From Hedera helix (taxonomy: Eukaryota; Streptophyta; Magnoliopsida; Apiales; Araliaceae): a stretch of 64,000 nt of DNA. Shown here one piece after another: positions 33,618-46,941 of this stretch. The translations under genes were made by a program, and so were the position numbers. The notes beneath the pieces are model-generated. The model had not been told where the DNA came from and did not search any database. It saw only the letters and a program-made list of their open reading frames with translations. The stretch is taken from assembly GCA_947179155.2 (NCBI GenBank), contig OX359273.1, forward strand, positions 16,304,001-16,368,000, given 5' to 3'. Numbering within the stretch: position 1 is the stretch's first letter; the number at the start of each line of letters is the position of its first letter.

Positions 33618-33628
33618 GGGGGGGGGGG
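33618..33628. repeat. G homopolymer in TR-GAG2 3' LTR
   Basis: Eleven G in a row; the matching place in TR-GAG1 LTRs is five C on the plus strand (opposite orientation). Confidence 0.85.
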
Positions 33629-34362
33629 TTTAATTAAAGAAATAATTTAAATAAAATTAACTAAAGTAATTATGCAAGTAATTTAATGAGAAGAAAAAGC
33701 ATTGGTTTAAGTTAACATCCGTCATCAAGAATTTACAACTGATCACTGACGTAAGAATAACTCAATTCATATTTTAAATATTCAACGTGGAATAATTACT
33801 CTCATTCGAATAATTTTACTATCTCTCCTTAATTTTAGTTAAGTAGAAACAAGCAATCTAAATAACCCTTATGACTAAATAATCTAAAACAAGCGCTAAA
33901 GATTTAACTTACTATAAGCTTTAAGAATTAGAGAGATCATTGAACTAAACGACACAATCCAAGCGTCTGCATTTAATTTAGATGAATATTCTTTCTAAGA
34001 TATAACAATCTTTTGATCTACAAAATAATTATTAATCTTAGTTGCTTCGCAAATTAAAGTGATCAAACAATTACGGATTTGATATTTAATTTAACAATAC
34101 TTTTCATCGAATAATAAACTAGTATGTGTCTTAGCAATCAAACGAATTAATCATAAAATTAAGCACAGAAAAATATTCAATACTTAAAATATAAATTAAA
34201 AAATTAAAATAAATTAGATCTCACAGTGTATAAATCTTGATGGCTTCAATCACTTAACCCAAGAAAAATAATTTAGCTACACATAGCTGTAGAAAACACC
34301 AAAGAATAAAATAGAGAATTTTTCTAATGAAAGTTGTATATTCAAGTGTTCCTCAAGCCCTA

Positions 34363-34371
34363 TATTTATAG
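34363..34371 (-). promoter_or_regulatory. TATA box of the TR-GAG2 3' LTR
   Basis: CTATAAATA on the minus strand. In the truncated 5' LTR the corresponding place (about 38460-38470) reads TTATAAG and has lost the box. Confidence 0.5.
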
Positions 34372-35043
34372 GCTACATAATCCTCATAACCCTAATAAGA
34401 ATTCCTCTGTCCAAACCCTAATAGGATTTAAAATACTAAATAAAATAAATACAAAATTTTTATTTATTTTCCCAATTCCAAATATGTTATGGATTCCTTA
34501 ATTTATTTGCTTTACTTTCTTGGAACGGAAAAGGAGAACAAAAACAACCGACGCGCATTTTGAATGGAAGTAGGACACGCTCAAAATAAGAGCCAGACCA
34601 GCTGACCAATTCTTCTTCATTGCTGGTAACGCGCGCCTTGTGCGCTTCTTTAATGAATAAAGCCGACCGCGCATTGCGCGATTAATGCTAACTGACTTAG
34701 TTTCCCGCGCATTGCGCCGAATCCTTCAACTCACTCTTCAAGCCGCAAAACGGTGTCACTCCTTATTCCAGCTGGCTGAACCATTTCGCGCGCATGGCGT
34801 GCACCATGCTGACTAGGTTAATTACGGTTCTACCATTGGAAACCTTTTATTTACCATTTTGCCATCAGCCTTATTTTTCTTACAAAAATAAAATTAAAAA
34901 TAAATAAAAATAATATAAAATTACTAAAAATAATAAGAATGCATAAAATTAAATAAATTACCTAAAACACTAAAAAATACTTAAAAACTCACAATTAATT
35001 AAGCATAAAATACCTAATAAATTGATATAAAATCGACTTATCA

Positions 35044-36342
35044 AATACCCCCACACTTAACTCTTTGTTTGTCCTCAAGCAAAACAAGAATAAAAATTAA
35101 AAATAATAACCAAACAACTTACTCGAGCAACAAATCAATACAAATTTCAACATCAGCCTCAAAGAATTTTTAAATAAAATCTCAAAGAAAATTTTAAAAT
35201 TTTCAAAGATCAAAATTTTAACATATTTATTAATCTTACTCTACTCAAGATATTTTTTGTGTGTGTGTGAATTCAAATGTATCAAACTAATCAAAACTCA
35301 GATAAGTTTCGGTCATTAATTACCTTATAAAAGATATACAACAATACTCAACATATTTATTTTTCACATTACTCTTTGCTAATATAGACAAATATAAATT
35401 AGAAGATCAAAAGGTTTCAAACAATTAGGCACACTGGGATTATTAATATCAATTCTTCAAATGTTTTTCTATTTTTTTTTTCTTTTTAATGGGTGCATTT
35501 TATGCTCCATCCCATTTTCTTTCTTCCTTTCTCTTTTTTTCTTCTTCAGTGAGTGCATTTTATGATTCATCTCACTTTTTTATGCGTTTATGAGTGAGTG
35601 CGTTTTACGTTCCATCTCAACCCACCACAAGATTTTTTCCTTCAATAATAATCCTAAAAAAATTACCTAAATCATTTCCTTCAAATTATATTTTGCCTTA
35701 TATTTCATTTCAACTAATAATCAAATAAGATATAAAGCTCAAAAATATCTTTCATAAACATTTAACCATTTAAACTTTCTTGTAATTAAAACTAGCTCAA
35801 ACAAATGAATATAAGTGCATAAAAATTTAAAGGATCTCAAGCAAAGTAAATATCAACAATAAGTCAAAAATTTAAACTAAGCAAAAATTTATTCCTTTTC
35901 CAAAAGTTATAAAACAAAAATCAAAATTTTATCAGTGGCTAAAAATTTAAAATCCAATTAACTCATTGCTCAAGTAACACATCCTAAAAATAAAATAAAA
36001 AACTATCCTATTTTCATAGGAAACACGGTTACACTTAGCATGTGTAACAAACCTTTAAACCCTAAGGTTACCCCAAGTGGACAAGTTATGTCTCGTGATG
36101 ATTTGCAATGAATTTACCCACAAAATTCAAAATTTCAAAATATAACAAAAATCCTAAATCCCTTCCCCCACACTTAAAATTTACATTGTCCCCAATGTAA
36201 AGTAAGATGCAAAGAAAAAGCAAAAATAACTAAACTATAAATGCAAAAATAAAAAGAAAATTATACTCCCCTTGGGTTGTCTCCCAAGCAGCGCCTTTGT
36301 TTATCGTCATTGGCTTGATAGCATGTTAAATCACTACGTCAC
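35044..36342 (-). other. 3' noncoding region of TR-GAG2
   Basis: No gene. It holds the conserved tail word (GCGCTGCTTGGGAGACAACC on the minus strand, about 36275-36294) and three copies of the GAGATGGA...TAAAA-GCACTC motif at 35490-35625 (two in TR-GAG1), and ends with PPT AGTGTGGGGGTATT next to the 3' LTR. Confidence 0.65.
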
Positions 36343-37461
36343 TCATACTTCATGAATTTTGAGTACCCCATCCATCACATTATTCTTCATCGATATATTC
36401 AATCTCATTTGCATTCGACATGAATGTTCAACTCCCATTTCAAGTAATAAATATTGGAGATGACTATGAAGATTCTTTAAATTTAGAATGGGATCCTGCA
36501 AAATAAAAGATAAAAAATTGTTATGAGTAACAGGCAATGGAATGGAAATAATTGCATTACTATCAAAAATCATTGACAAATAATTTAATGGAGCTTCATC
36601 CTCCTTCAAATCTTATTTCAGCTCAATTATTTCTTCTTCCTCTAACTCCAAATTATTGATAATTGTAATCTCTAACTTTTTCTTGTTTATTTCCTCAACA
36701 ATTTCCGCCACCTTAGGCATGTCATCATCAAAAATAACATCATCGTATACATTAACATTGTTTGCTTCATTAATATTGTTTGTTTTCTCTTGCTTCGGTG
36801 ATGGAGGGACTGTCTTTTCTGGATCTTCTACATTTTTACCATGTTTTAACACTTGTGCACTTGTATTCTCTGTTGGATTATCCACCATTTGAGAAAGTAC
36901 TTGCGCAAAACTTTGCTCCTCCAATTGATCGATTGCGATTATCATTTGTTCTATGTGCGTACCCAAACGCTGAATAATTGCATTAGTATCCTGTTGAAAT
37001 TGTAAATTATTCATTTCAATTAATTTAATCATATCCTCTAAAGACATATCAGAATTAAATGATTGGCCCTGTTGTTGTTGGGGATATGGCTAAATGTATT
37101 GTTGACAACTTGAAAAAATCTTATTTGCGGGCAGATTCATTTGCGAATTCTTATAGTCAAAATTAGGATGATCCCTCCATCCAGAATTATACGCTTTTGA
37201 ATAGGGATCATATTTCCATTGGGGTTGACCAGGGAAACTACTTGCTATACTGACTTGCTCATAGGACTCCTCTCAAAGAATAGGACACATATTAGTTGGA
37301 TGTCCTACCAATGCACAAATCCTATAAGCTTCCATTGGTTGTGCATTATCTGCAGCCAATTGATAAACAAGAGAAGTTAGATCATTAATTTGTTGCTCAA
37401 GAGAAGAAATAGTTACCTTATTGACATAATCATGCATGACTTCTATCCTGAACCTGTACAA
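36343..37461 (-). pseudogene. Athila-like gag C-terminal remnant (TR-GAG2)
   Basis: One frame on the minus strand with in-frame stops (for example 37273-37275 and 36613-36615) and no frameshift. Contains the knuckle-like ICALVGHPTNMC (about 37273-37330), MSLEDMIKL...LQFQQDTNAI and the pre-RT linker (LQDPILNLKNL). Compared with TR-GAG1, both the first ~230 residues of gag and the retropepsin segment are deleted. Not functional. Confidence 0.75.
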
Positions 37462-37705
37462 CTAAATTAAATTATGAAAAACTAGAAAAATAAAATCTAA
37501 TAAAAATTATTAAATTAAATAAATATTTACAAAAACAAAAAAATAAATTAAAATCATTCCCCAGCAACGGTGCCAAAATTTGGTGTATTGTCACAGACAC
37601 CCAAAAATAAAATCTAATTCTTGAAAAATTTAATGTAGTAGTGCAAGTAAGAGTCGATCCCATAGATAATGATTAATTTGATTTTAGATTTTGTAAACCA
37701 AAATT

Positions 37706-37726
37706 GGGGGGGGGGGGGGGGGGGGG
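37706..37726. repeat. G homopolymer in TR-GAG2 5' LTR
   Basis: Twenty-one G in a row at the same LTR position as the 11-G run at 33618. Expanded by slippage, or mis-assembled. Confidence 0.85.
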
Positions 37727-38983
37727 TTTAATTAAAGAAATAATTTAAATAAAATTAACTAAAGTAATTGTGCAAGTAATTTAATGAGAAGAAAAAGGCT
37801 TGGTTTAAGTTAACATCCACCATCAAGAATTTACAACTGATCACTGACGCAAGAATAACTCAATTCATATTTTAAATATTCAACGTAGAATAATTACTCC
37901 CGTTTGAATAATTTTCCTATCTCTCCTTAATTTTAGTTAAGTAGAAACAAACGATCTAAATAACACTTTCTACTAAATAACCTAAAACAAGCGCTAAAGA
38001 TTTAACTTAGTAGAATCTTTAAGAATTAGAGAGATCATTAAACTAAACAACACAATACAAGCGTCTGCATTTAATTTAGATGAATATTATTTCTAAGATA
38101 TAACAATCTTTTGATCTGCAAAATAATTATTAATCTTAGTTGCTTCGCAAATTAAAGTGACCAAACAATTACTGATTTGATATTTAATTTAGCAGTAGAT
38201 TTCAACGAATAATAAACTATTATGCATCCAAGCAATCAAACGAATTAATCATAAAATTGAGCACAGGAAAATATTCAATACTCAAAATATAAATTGAAAA
38301 ATTAAAATAAATTAGATCTCACAGTGTATAAATTTTGATGGCTTCAATCACTTAACCCAAAAAAAATAATTTAGCTACACATAGATGTAGAAAATACCAA
38401 ATAATAAAAGAGAGAATTTTTCTAATGAAGGTTGTATATTCAAGTGTTCCTCAAGCCCTCTACTTATAATCTACATCTATGAACTAAAGTTTTGAGATGA
38501 GAAAACTTTTAAACCTTATAAATCTTGAATGTTTGATATTGCTAGCTCTCTTCCTTCTTCTTGAAGGAACCTCTAGAACAATATCTCATACACATGAACA
38601 CTCAAGGTGTTTCACTCAATCTCTCAAAAACACTCTCAAGCTTCTCCTCTTTTCTCTTTACAATATAAGAACACTAACAAATGCCAAATTCTAGCAAATG
38701 AAGTGTGACCTCCTATTTATAGAACTCTCATAATATTGATTAACAATTACTAATCATCCAATATTGGTCAAATTATGACTATAGCATGGAATGACCACTT
38801 GAATGACACTTTGATTGACCATACGAATGACTAGGGTGATTAGGAAGTTATTGAACCATTTTTCACTCAAAAATCATCCAATAAGCAATCTTCACATCCA
38901 TAAGGGGCCCAAAATTCAAGATTTGCTCTAATATTACACCAATTTGGCTTTATTTTTATGTCCTATATAATTATATAAGCATC

Positions 38984-38988
<5 letters not shown>

Positions 38989-39018
<30 letters not shown>
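38989..39018. repeat. (CA)n microsatellite
   Basis: About fifteen AC units inside the T5 LTR. Confidence 0.9.
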
Positions 39019-39020
<2 letters not shown>

Positions 39021-39913
39021 CAATATATGTATACATATTCACCTACACATGCACAATACTTGTATTTTTCTCATATTTGACCATCATTTGACCTTTAAAA
39101 TGTCACTCATCAACTTGACTACAAGCAACATAGATGGTGAAGTGAAAAATAAGCAACATATTACCAATACTTAACCCACATGTGGTTAACTCTCTAACTC
39201 TCATAATACCTGGGGTTAAAGTACTACACTTAACATTGGTCACTTAATTACCCAACATTGGTTAAAGCTTATCTTATTTATATATACATATTTATATATC
39301 TCCCAACAATTAACGACAATGTAATTAACTCTCTACATTCAAATGACCTAGGTTTGTCCACACACCCAACCATAGTCTTAACTCATAATATAAATAAATA
39401 TACTTATTTTATCATCTTAACTCAGTTAACCAATGTATGGTTAATTCTCTACAACATCCAACCCATAGTTACCTACCAATTATATCTTGATAAATTATAT
39501 ACATACATAATATATTCTTCCTGTATAAAAATTAAATATATCATAAAATAGTATATATCATCACGATCATTTTAAAATTTGTTTCACTATAAATAGATAT
39601 AGTTTACCGTACGACTAATTTTATTAGTGTACCAAATTACACATTATTACACATAATTAATTCACTCTTCTCTGGCTGGCGTGAAACACCACACAACACA
39701 TCCCACACATCTGACACCCACCTGCTCACTTTGCACAATTATCACATACCTATATTGTTATTATATATTTAATTTACAACTCACACTTAATATATAAAGG
39801 ACACACACACACTGCCACTATATATATAAACACACGCACACGCTACCCCTATATATATTATAACACACACACACTCACGTTACCACAATATATATTATAC
39901 CCACACACACACG

Positions 39914-39915
<2 letters not shown>

Positions 39916-39981
<66 letters not shown>
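39916..39981. repeat. (AT)n microsatellite
   Basis: About 33 AT units inside the T5 LTR, in a stretch of mixed CA/TA repeats from 39800. Confidence 0.9.
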
Positions 39982-39985
<4 letters not shown>

Positions 39986-40819
39986 AATTTTATTTTTTTA
40001 CCATTTACCTCATTACATAAATATTTTTCACAATAATTTGTGAAATTAAAAATAATTGCAATATATAAATGAATATATATTATTTATACCATAAAATAAA
40101 TTATTTAATACATTTAAATTAAATAACTCATTTATTATTAAATATGAAAATAAATCCATTTATCTGAGCATACATTTTTTTAATGCATTAAAATAATAAT
40201 ACATTTACTCAATTTTCTTTTATAAATAATTTATTAAATAATTTAATTAATATTACACAAGTAATTGTGTAATTACATTACTCACTTCCAAAAATCATAT
40301 TTAACAATTTACATAAATATTGATTAATTGATATAATCAATATAATAACCCAATTAATTTCTACATTAAACCTTTTTAATTCAATTCGTATTAATTTAAT
40401 ATTAATCCATTTATTTACCATAATTTAATTAACCATTAAATTATGTTAATAAATATGCACATATATTTTTATATATACATATTTAATACACACACATCCA
40501 CGTCACATAATTTCATAAGTTTACTAATTAAATTACATAATCCAATTTCACTTGTTATGTTCAATTTAATTGAATATCCATTCCTTGATATTATTAACCT
40601 TAAGTTAATCCACTAATTAAATAACTCTATTAATGGAACTCCCTTTAATATAATTTGACTTAATTGAATAATCCTACCAAACTCATGTTGGTTTATTTTA
40701 TTCTTTTAAAAAAAAAAAATTACAACAAGATTTAGTTTTAAATCGCATAAAAATAATACATTAGAAATTAAATTCTTTATTTAATTAATAATGAAGTTTT
40801 AAAATTCCCGGTCATTACA

Positions 40820-40837
40820 TTCTTCCTCCTCTTATAA
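40820..40837 (-). other. Polypurine tract of T5
   Basis: CTTATAAGAGGAGGAAGA on the minus strand, directly before the LTR start TGTAATGACC, after the conserved CGGGGATGAAATT. The same arrangement occurs in L4 at about 62361-62395. Confidence 0.75.
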
Positions 40838-41440
40838 GAATTTCATCCCCGGAATTACAACATAAGACTACTAACCCAACTCGAATGATTCATCCTTAAT
40901 TCTTCCTTAAATTCTTATATGATCAACCTGTGACACTACCATGTGACTCATATGCGATAACTCCACGCATAGCACACTTGTAACTCTGATCCTTTAATGA
41001 CTTAATTAAACTAATCTTCTTATCATTCGAGTAAAATATGTCGCATCAACCTCAATTGCGTCTCCATTCATTCTCAAAGGCCCTTGTGGAACATGCATTG
41101 TAGATCTCGACTTCCCCTCTCGATTGAGCCTCGTTAATATGAAATTTGATCAATTACTCGCAGTTTAGTCTGAACTTTATCAACAATAATTATACTATCT
41201 CTGATAATCAAAACACACGCAATTCTGCGCCCCTAGTGATCTAGGAATAATTCATATAATCCCATCTCTTTAACTTAAGTAAATAAGGTATTCAACCTTA
41301 TCCAAACCATACCATATCCCCTATAATCGAATCTTCGATCACTCCCGGATACATAGGGCAATTAATATCTTTCCATAACATGCTTAAACTAATACGACCC
41401 CCATTTACTGGTTTTGTCGTTCTTAATAAGCAAACTGCTT
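40838..41440 (-). other. T5 internal region, noncoding part
   Basis: Continues at 46298-46941 after the S2 insertion. No ORF resembling pol is visible on either strand. In an autonomous Tekay element RT, RNase H, integrase and chromodomain would lie here. Confidence 0.6.
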
Positions 41441-42649
41441 GAACCTGTGACGCTCCCAAATCCGGGTCCCTTGAACCTCGGGTTCAGTGCTCATTATTCA
41501 TCACTTGACAAACATTCATAAACTAAAACTTCAATAACTCGCGGAAAACATATATAATTTCATTACAAAACGTACCTTCAATCCCAGGTTCCACTAACCT
41601 TAATACATCATCATTACCTTATACAAAAAAAAAAAAAAAAGTACACATATAGTACGAACTAATTACGTCTATTCATTCATCTTTCCTTTGCCGTGGTACT
41701 CCTTAGATCACTCGGCTTAACTGAAAATAGTTCATGATATAGCAAGGGTGAGTAACTACTTTGCCCAGCAAGTTTAATAAATAAGAAATGATATATCATG
41801 AATGAAAAAAATTTATCTTCGACAGTTTCAACAATAGATAACAATTGTGAAATAACAAGAATCAATGTTCAATAAAAGAATGGATTGACTCTTTACTGCT
41901 AAGTGGTAATTGCTACTAAGGTAGAACAGACATACAATGTCTGACACCTTGTTAAAAATAACGGGACATTCGAGGGGATCAGTCCTCTCATGTCCTATGT
42001 ATATGCATAACATTTAGATTTCTTGCGCGCATTCGGTTTCCCGACAAATAAAAATCCCCTTTAACTAGGGTTGTTCTTTCTCAGTCTTACTGTAAGAATC
42101 CGCACCAGCCAATGGTTTGGATAAGCTTTCATAATATTCAATTAGATGAATTTAAACATGCATTTGTCTAGCCGAAACAATTAGCTTAGACATTCTTAAA
42201 CAGTTCGTAAATTACTGAACTATAACATTTGCAAAGGCACTATGTGCGAATACAATAACCAATAATGAGGTGGAATAATTTTAGATAATTAATCCACTTT
42301 AAGTTCTGTCAAATAACTACGAGTGTAGAATTTGCTCAACAATAATTTGAATAGCTCAATGTATATAAAGTTGAAGGAAACTTGCAACAATAAATACAAG
42401 TTAGGGTTAAGAAGAACTTGCCTATTCCGCTGACTACCGCTATTCAACTTAAAAATACTTCCTTTGGGTGACCTAATATTCAAATAACATTGATCCTCCA
42501 ATTAGCATAACACATATAGGTTTATTTAACATTAATAACCTTAACATATATGTCTTAAATCATCTATCAGTTAATCATAACCTTAAAACTCTTAATACTA
42601 TTATCAATCCCTTGATAATATTTTAACTCACATAACCCTCACTTCATTG

Positions 42650-43925
42650 CTTTATAATATTATCTCCTTTGATAATATATAATTTCCACATATAATATTA
42701 TTAATCGTATAATAATATTTTAACCATTTATTATTTCAATAATAAATCACTTAGTTCCTCAATATTATTAACCATCTAATAATCCTCTTAATTTCTTTAA
42801 TATCTCAAACACTTACTAACATTATTAATAATTAAATAATATTTTACACTATCCCCAATGATATTAATTATCAAATAATATCTTAATCATTTATAAATAT
42901 TATTAACCATTTAATAATATTTTATCCTCTCAATAATATTATTAATCCTTTAATAATATCATTATCCTTAGTAAATATTATTAATCATTTAATAATATTT
43001 CAATCATATGTTAACATTATTAATAATGTCTTAATCTTCAAATAAGATTATTTATTAAATAATATCTTCAATAACTTATAAATATTATTATCCAATTAAT
43101 AATATTTTACTCTCAAAATAATATCATTTAATACTATTTTCTTCTCTCATTAATATTATTAACCATTTAATAATATTCTATTTCCTCATTCATATTATAA
43201 TTATATAATAATATCTCAATCACATATTAACATTATTAAAAATTTAATAATGTCTTACACTCTTTCCAATAATATTATTTATCAAATAGTATTTTAACCG
43301 TTTATAAATATTATTAACAATTTAATAATATTTTACTCTTTTAATAATATTATTAATCATTTAATAATATTCTTTATCTTTTGTTAATATTATTAATCAT
43401 TAAATAATATTCTATTCACTTACTAATATTATTAACCATTTAATAATATTTTAATTATTTATTAATATTATTAATCATTTAATAATATTTTAATCACATA
43501 TTAATATTATTAACCATTTAATAATATTTTACTCACTTATTAATATTATTAATAATTTAATAATATTTTAATTATTTATTAATATTATTAATCATTTAAT
43601 AATATTTTAATCACTTATTAATATTATTAACCATTTAATAATATTTTAATTACTTATTAATATTATTAACCATTTAATAATATTTTAATCATTTATTAAT
43701 CACTTATTAATATTATTAACCATTTAATAATATTTTAATCACATATTAATATTATTAACCATTTAATAATATTTTAATCACATATTAATATTGTTAACCA
43801 TTTAATAACATTTTAATTACGTTTTAATATTATTAACCATTTAATAATATTTTAATCATTTACTAATGTTATTCATCATTTAATAACTTTTAATCATATA
43901 CTAATATTATTGATCATTTAATAAT
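42650..43925. repeat. 39-bp AT-rich minisatellite in S2
   Basis: Repeats with the core TTAATATTATTAACCATTTA and AATATTTTAATCAC, opposite orientation to the arrays in S3 and L4. Regular from about 43300; earlier copies are diverged in length and sequence. Each unit is itself partly palindromic. Confidence 0.85.
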
Positions 43926-45207
43926 ATTTAAATAATCTTCTAACAATACCAATAGTTAACTTTTTAATTGTGTTAACCTTATTCTTTATTTTAAATATTT
44001 GGCTACCAATTAGTTACTAATATATATTGGTTTAATATTCAAACACATTCATTTTATATGTTTATCTTAGATTTTGAGTCCCTAACGATGTTTCGTTTAG
44101 ACTTTTCATTAACCAATAAGTTAAACCGTAGTTCCGACTTGATAAAACTTTAAAATATCAAAATTTGGACTTTTAAAATTTGTACCAGCGCTGGCGGCTC
44201 TGGTCATAGTGTTATTTGAGAGCTGTCGGCGCTCAAAACAGAAGGTCTGAGCGCTGGCGGCACTCATTTTGGCTATCCGGACCTTCATTTACTAAAACTG
44301 TCATAACTTTTTCATACGGAACTATTTTTGAGTGATTCTTGAGTCTAAATTGTGTAGACTTTCAAGCTCTACAACTTCTCTTTATATCACAAATCCAAAT
44401 TCCAAACATATCTAAGCTTAAAATCGCTCACAAGGTCAAAGTAAAAACTAACTTCACAAATCCTTGGTTTTAATGGTTCAAACTTGAATAAAATAAACTC
44501 TACACATCCAAATAACACCAACTTAGTGTTGTTGTGTTTCTAACCTCTTGTTTTACAATATTTCATGGTTCGATCGTCTTTTTGAAACCGTTTTACACAA
44601 ATTTACGGATCGAACCATCTAGGGTTTAAAAACGACATCTTTTGCGGTAAAAGCTATAACTTCTTTGTTATTCAATATTTTTGAAAACTTCAAGTTGGGT
44701 TTTTCTTTAAAACTCATAGATCTAACTTTTTAGCCATATAAATTAATTTTTCAACTTGTATATTTCAAACTACAACATTAAATAGCACATAGCTACCTAA
44801 GGTTTTACCGGTAAATATCCATATAGACATTTCTTCTAATTTTATGCCTTTCACACGTACCAAAACATGATATAAACACATAGAACTTTGAATATACATA
44901 TATTACATAGTTAAATACTTCTAGATCGTCAAAACGAGTTTTGATCGGTTAAAAATATATTTTGACCATACAAAACATATTTAAACCACAAAAATGAACT
45001 AAGGAAGAGATAAAACACTTTTAAACCTTTAATGGAGCTCTTCTTCTTGCTAAGCTAGAACTCCTCTTCTTCTTCTCTTCCCCAAAATGAGTAGCACACT
45101 AGCATCTCTCAAGTATTATCTCACAAAAGCTCTAACTTCTCTCTAGAGCTTCTCTCTCTATAACTTAGCAAATGAACAAACAACCTAAATAAGTCTTTGT
45201 TCTTTCT

Positions 45208-45216
45208 TATTTATAG
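45208..45216 (-). promoter_or_regulatory. TATA box of S2
   Basis: CTATAAATA on the minus strand, followed by the AGAGAGAAGCTC-rich stretch that is the presumed transcribed start of the LTR. Confidence 0.55.
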
Positions 45217-46297
45217 AAGTCTAGGACTCTCCCAATTAAGTTCTTAATCAACCAAAACTTGGTCAATTAAGGCTATAATCTTGCCTACTATGCATGGAAT
45301 GACCACTTGATAGACTTTTGGATTGACCCTTTGATTGACTAGGGTGGTTGGGGGTTGCTTGAACCAATTTACACTCCAAAATCATCCAACAAGCTAGCTT
45401 TATATCCATGTGGGCCCCAAAATTCGGGATTGACCATTTATTTCTCCAACTTGATTTTACTTTTAAGTCTTATATAATTATATAAGTATCCATATATATA
45501 TACACCAATATATGTATACATATTCACCTATACAAGCTTATTGGGCTCCACCATGGATCTTAGAATTAAATTCTATTGGGTTCATTCAATTAAATTGTTT
45601 GAGCTCAATTTATATCACACATTGGGCTAGCATTTACATAACTATGCTACTTTTAATTAAAATAAGCACTGGGCTTATTTAATAAATTACATGGGCTAGT
45701 AATTAAATTAATTACATAAACTACTAGGTAAACTTAATTGACCTAGTTTAACAACTCATTTGGATTTAAAATATAATCCAATTAGATTTGTTATTTATAA
45801 GTCCATTGGACTCCTTAATTAAATTAGCTTACATAACACTATCACTTACAAATTCTTGGGTTTGTTTTAATAAAACCCTAACACATATTATTACAAGTAC
45901 ATTGGACTTGATTAAATTAACTCATTCACTAACCCTTATCATCAAATTGGGTTTATAATATAGTTAACCATACACAAACAATTATTCCCACATTGGGGTT
46001 ATCTTTAATAATTTACTTGCTTCTTCTTTCTCATTATTTATACAAGTAATTAACTTGTTCATTATAAAACTTCTTAATTGTCATACAAGGCCAACATTCA
46101 AGCTTTGTGATTTCATCACATAAGCTTCTCTTGCAATCTTTTTCCTTCTTTAGTTAATTAATTTAATTAACTAATTTAATCCCTCTCATCATACATCTTA
46201 ACACATACACACATACTCCATACCTCATATTTTCTTATGGATATAATTAATTAAAAAAAAGATTTGGGTTCATAATTTTCTCGTTCATTACAGAACC

Positions 46298-46941
46298 ATT
46301 GAGCTACATACCACTACAATTCCTTCTTGGTGATTCTTGTCTATGAAAATTTATTTCCTTTAGAGTTTGCACTTCCAAACCTTCGTGTATCATCCCTTGC
46401 TTGGCATCTCTTGATATTATTGATTCCCTTTCAACTTAAACGAACCTTTGAAATAATCACCACTCTAGGTATTATTTCAATTATTCAACGTATCAATCCT
46501 TACAACTGAATATCAGTTATACCTCTAGTTAATTGTATAAATTTATTCATCATCTGACATCATTATTAGACAACTTAACTGTCTACTCAATGTGTTTACT
46601 AACCAATAATACCTTAGACTTACTTACGTCTGAAGATGCATGCTCCTCATCTGACAGTTGATCAAAACCTCAGATGATTACTAAATAATACTAACTCCTT
46701 ATAGACAATTTAGAATTATCTCATCAAAACATTTTCTACATTATCAATAGAAATTACTTTCTCACCTACTCCTTCTACCTTCATAGAAATTTCTCACTTA
46801 TTCGAAAAATTTAAATAGTATGACGAAATAACAACCTCAAAAGAACAGTCAATATTCAAATCAACTAACATTTAAACACTTATATTATTGACCAACATAT
46901 TACTTGTCACCACGCTTTGAGGTTCTTCTAACCTCCAATTG
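46298..46941 (-). other. T5 internal region between S2 and gag
   Basis: Continuation of the noncoding stretch from 40838-41440. No gene recognised. The sequence between gag and PPT totals about 1.26 kb. Confidence 0.6.

Larger units (their letters stand above)
33492..38475 (-). mobile_element. TR-GAG2: truncated Athila-like gag-only element
   Basis: Minus strand. 3' LTR 33492-35043 (1552 bp), internal 35044-37580, 5' LTR 37581 to about 38475, truncated (its promoter-proximal ~660 bp are lost). PBS TGGCACCGTTGCTGGGGA on the minus strand at about 37559-37576. Same family as TR-GAG1. The left target copy is AAATT (33487-33491); the right copy was lost with the truncation. Confidence 0.85.
32842..40819 (-). 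repeat. T5 3' LTR, split by TR-GAG2 and internally deleted
   Basis: On the minus strand it starts TGTAATGACCGGG at 40819 and ends CAGGGTCGTCACA at 32842. About 3.0 kb remains (650 + 2344 bp). Relative to S2 the middle, including the 39-bp minisatellite, is missing, apparently removed together with part of the TR-GAG2 LTR in one deletion at about 38475. TATA box CTATAAATA on the minus strand at 38714-38722. Also holds (CA)n and (AT)n tracts. Confidence 0.78.
41446..46292 (-). mobile_element. S2: 4.85-kb solo LTR, Tekay-type long-LTR family
   Basis: 4847 bp. On the minus strand it starts TGTAATGAACGAG at 46292 and ends TTGGGAGCGTCACA at 41446, with perfect TSD GAACC (41441-41445, 46293-46297). 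No internal sequence, so recombination between its two LTRs removed the rest. It contains the 39-bp minisatellite (mainly 43300-43925, degenerate from 42650), three AGCGCTGGCGGC-like words at 44188-44262 and TTGGGCT motifs at 45540-45700. TATA box on the minus strand at 45208-45216. Confidence 0.88.

Noticed and set aside
42650..43925. CRISPR-like array or centromeric satellite
   Set aside because: The units are contiguous without spacers and the array lies inside a bounded solo LTR, with related arrays in S3 and L4.
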